From contig JALULR010000213.1 in assembly GCA_027056155.1 (NCBI GenBank), forward strand, positions 1 through 6,692: a stretch of DNA of 6,692 nucleotides, written 5' to 3'. Position 1 is the stretch's first letter. The number at the start of each line of letters is the position of its first letter. A program made the translations under genes and the position numbers. Positions 6,496 to 6,692 of this stretch are shown here, piece by piece. Origin of the DNA: DHVE2 group archaeon (GTDB lineage: Archaea > Thermoplasmatota > Thermoplasmata > Thermoplasmatales > Aciduliprofundaceae). A model generated the notes under the pieces. The model did no database searches and was not told where the DNA came from. It was given only the letters and a program-made list of their open reading frames with translations.

Positions 6496-6690
6496 TCACC
6501 ATCCAAATAATCTTACGGCAATTCCAAGTTTAGACTCAACGGGCAACTTTCTCCAAAATGCTTCTTCAGGAGTCTCAAGATCATTATATTTCCATCCGAG
6601 TGATTCGTGTGGACGCACTTTTTTGTACCACTCTGCAAATTCTTCAAAAGAGGAAAAATCATCCCTTACTTTCTCATATGTCTGATTTAA
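6496..6690 (-). CDS. Transposase, integrase-core C-terminal end (cut by window edge)
   Basis: Reading leftward from the window edge, 64 codons end at TGA (6496-6498). The peptide carries EFAEWYKKVRPHESLGW and LETPEEAFWRKLP. This is the conserved end of rve-type DDE transposases (IS481/IS3-like), where W-Y-N..RPH.SL is followed by TP..AF. The catalytic D, D and E residues lie further right, outside the window, so activity cannot be judged. Convergent with truA, with only 20 bp between stop codons. No terminal inverted repeat could be fixed in that gap. Exact IS family is uncertain; an intact element and a remnant are both possible. Confidence 0.8.
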   Translation of the reverse strand, partial: LNQTYEKVRDDFSSFEEFAEWYKKVRPHESLGWKYNDLETPEEAFWRKLPVESKLGIAVRLFGW

Positions 6691-6692
6691 TC

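Noticed and set aside
6475..6498. Possible hairpin or IS terminal repeat (GAGATTTG ... ATTTCTC)
   Set aside because: Only four bases at each end pair perfectly; too weak to call a terminator or an IS end without the other end of the element.

Overview
The window looks like a euryarchaeal genome, probably of the Thermoplasmata type. AT-rich TATA-like boxes sit about 26 nt upstream of start codons that appear leaderless. There is an archaeal TruA, a stand-alone Lrp/AsnC effector (RAM) domain, a NosD-type beta-helix surface protein with a PEF-CTERM-like C-terminus, and T-tract terminators. No rRNA or other marker allows a finer placement.

Layout, left to right. (1) Positions 3-2975 (+) hold the 3' part of a very large secreted protein. 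It has a CARDB-like tail, a hemicentin-type von Willebrand A (VWA) domain that appears nested inside a MAM/jelly-roll-like domain, a calcium-loop motif, and two further MAM-like domains. Its first 300 bases are about 55% GC; the rest is near 42%. (2) Positions 3040-3816 (+) hold a compact, divergent FtsZ/tubulin-superfamily protein. It keeps the nucleotide-binding loops in altered form but lacks the catalytic T7 loop. (3) Positions 5281 down to 3832 (-) hold one secreted beta-helix (NosD/PbH1) surface-protein gene, split into two overlapping frames by a shift at a short TA repeat. (4) Positions 5469-6475 (+) hold a two-gene operon of a RAM-domain protein and the tRNA pseudouridine synthase TruA, overlapping by one base. 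(5) The right edge holds the C-terminal end of an integrase-core transposase (-), convergent with truA and stopping 20 bp from it.

The left half is therefore cell-surface and cytoskeleton-like (extracellular adhesion-type proteins around an FtsZ paralogue), and the right half is a housekeeping tRNA-modification operon abutted by a mobile element. The FtsZ-like gene and the RAM-truA operon both appear to be transcribed without a leader. The beta-helix gene and truA instead carry strong Shine-Dalgarno sequences. The strongest leads are the T7-less FtsZ-like protein and the nested VWA architecture.
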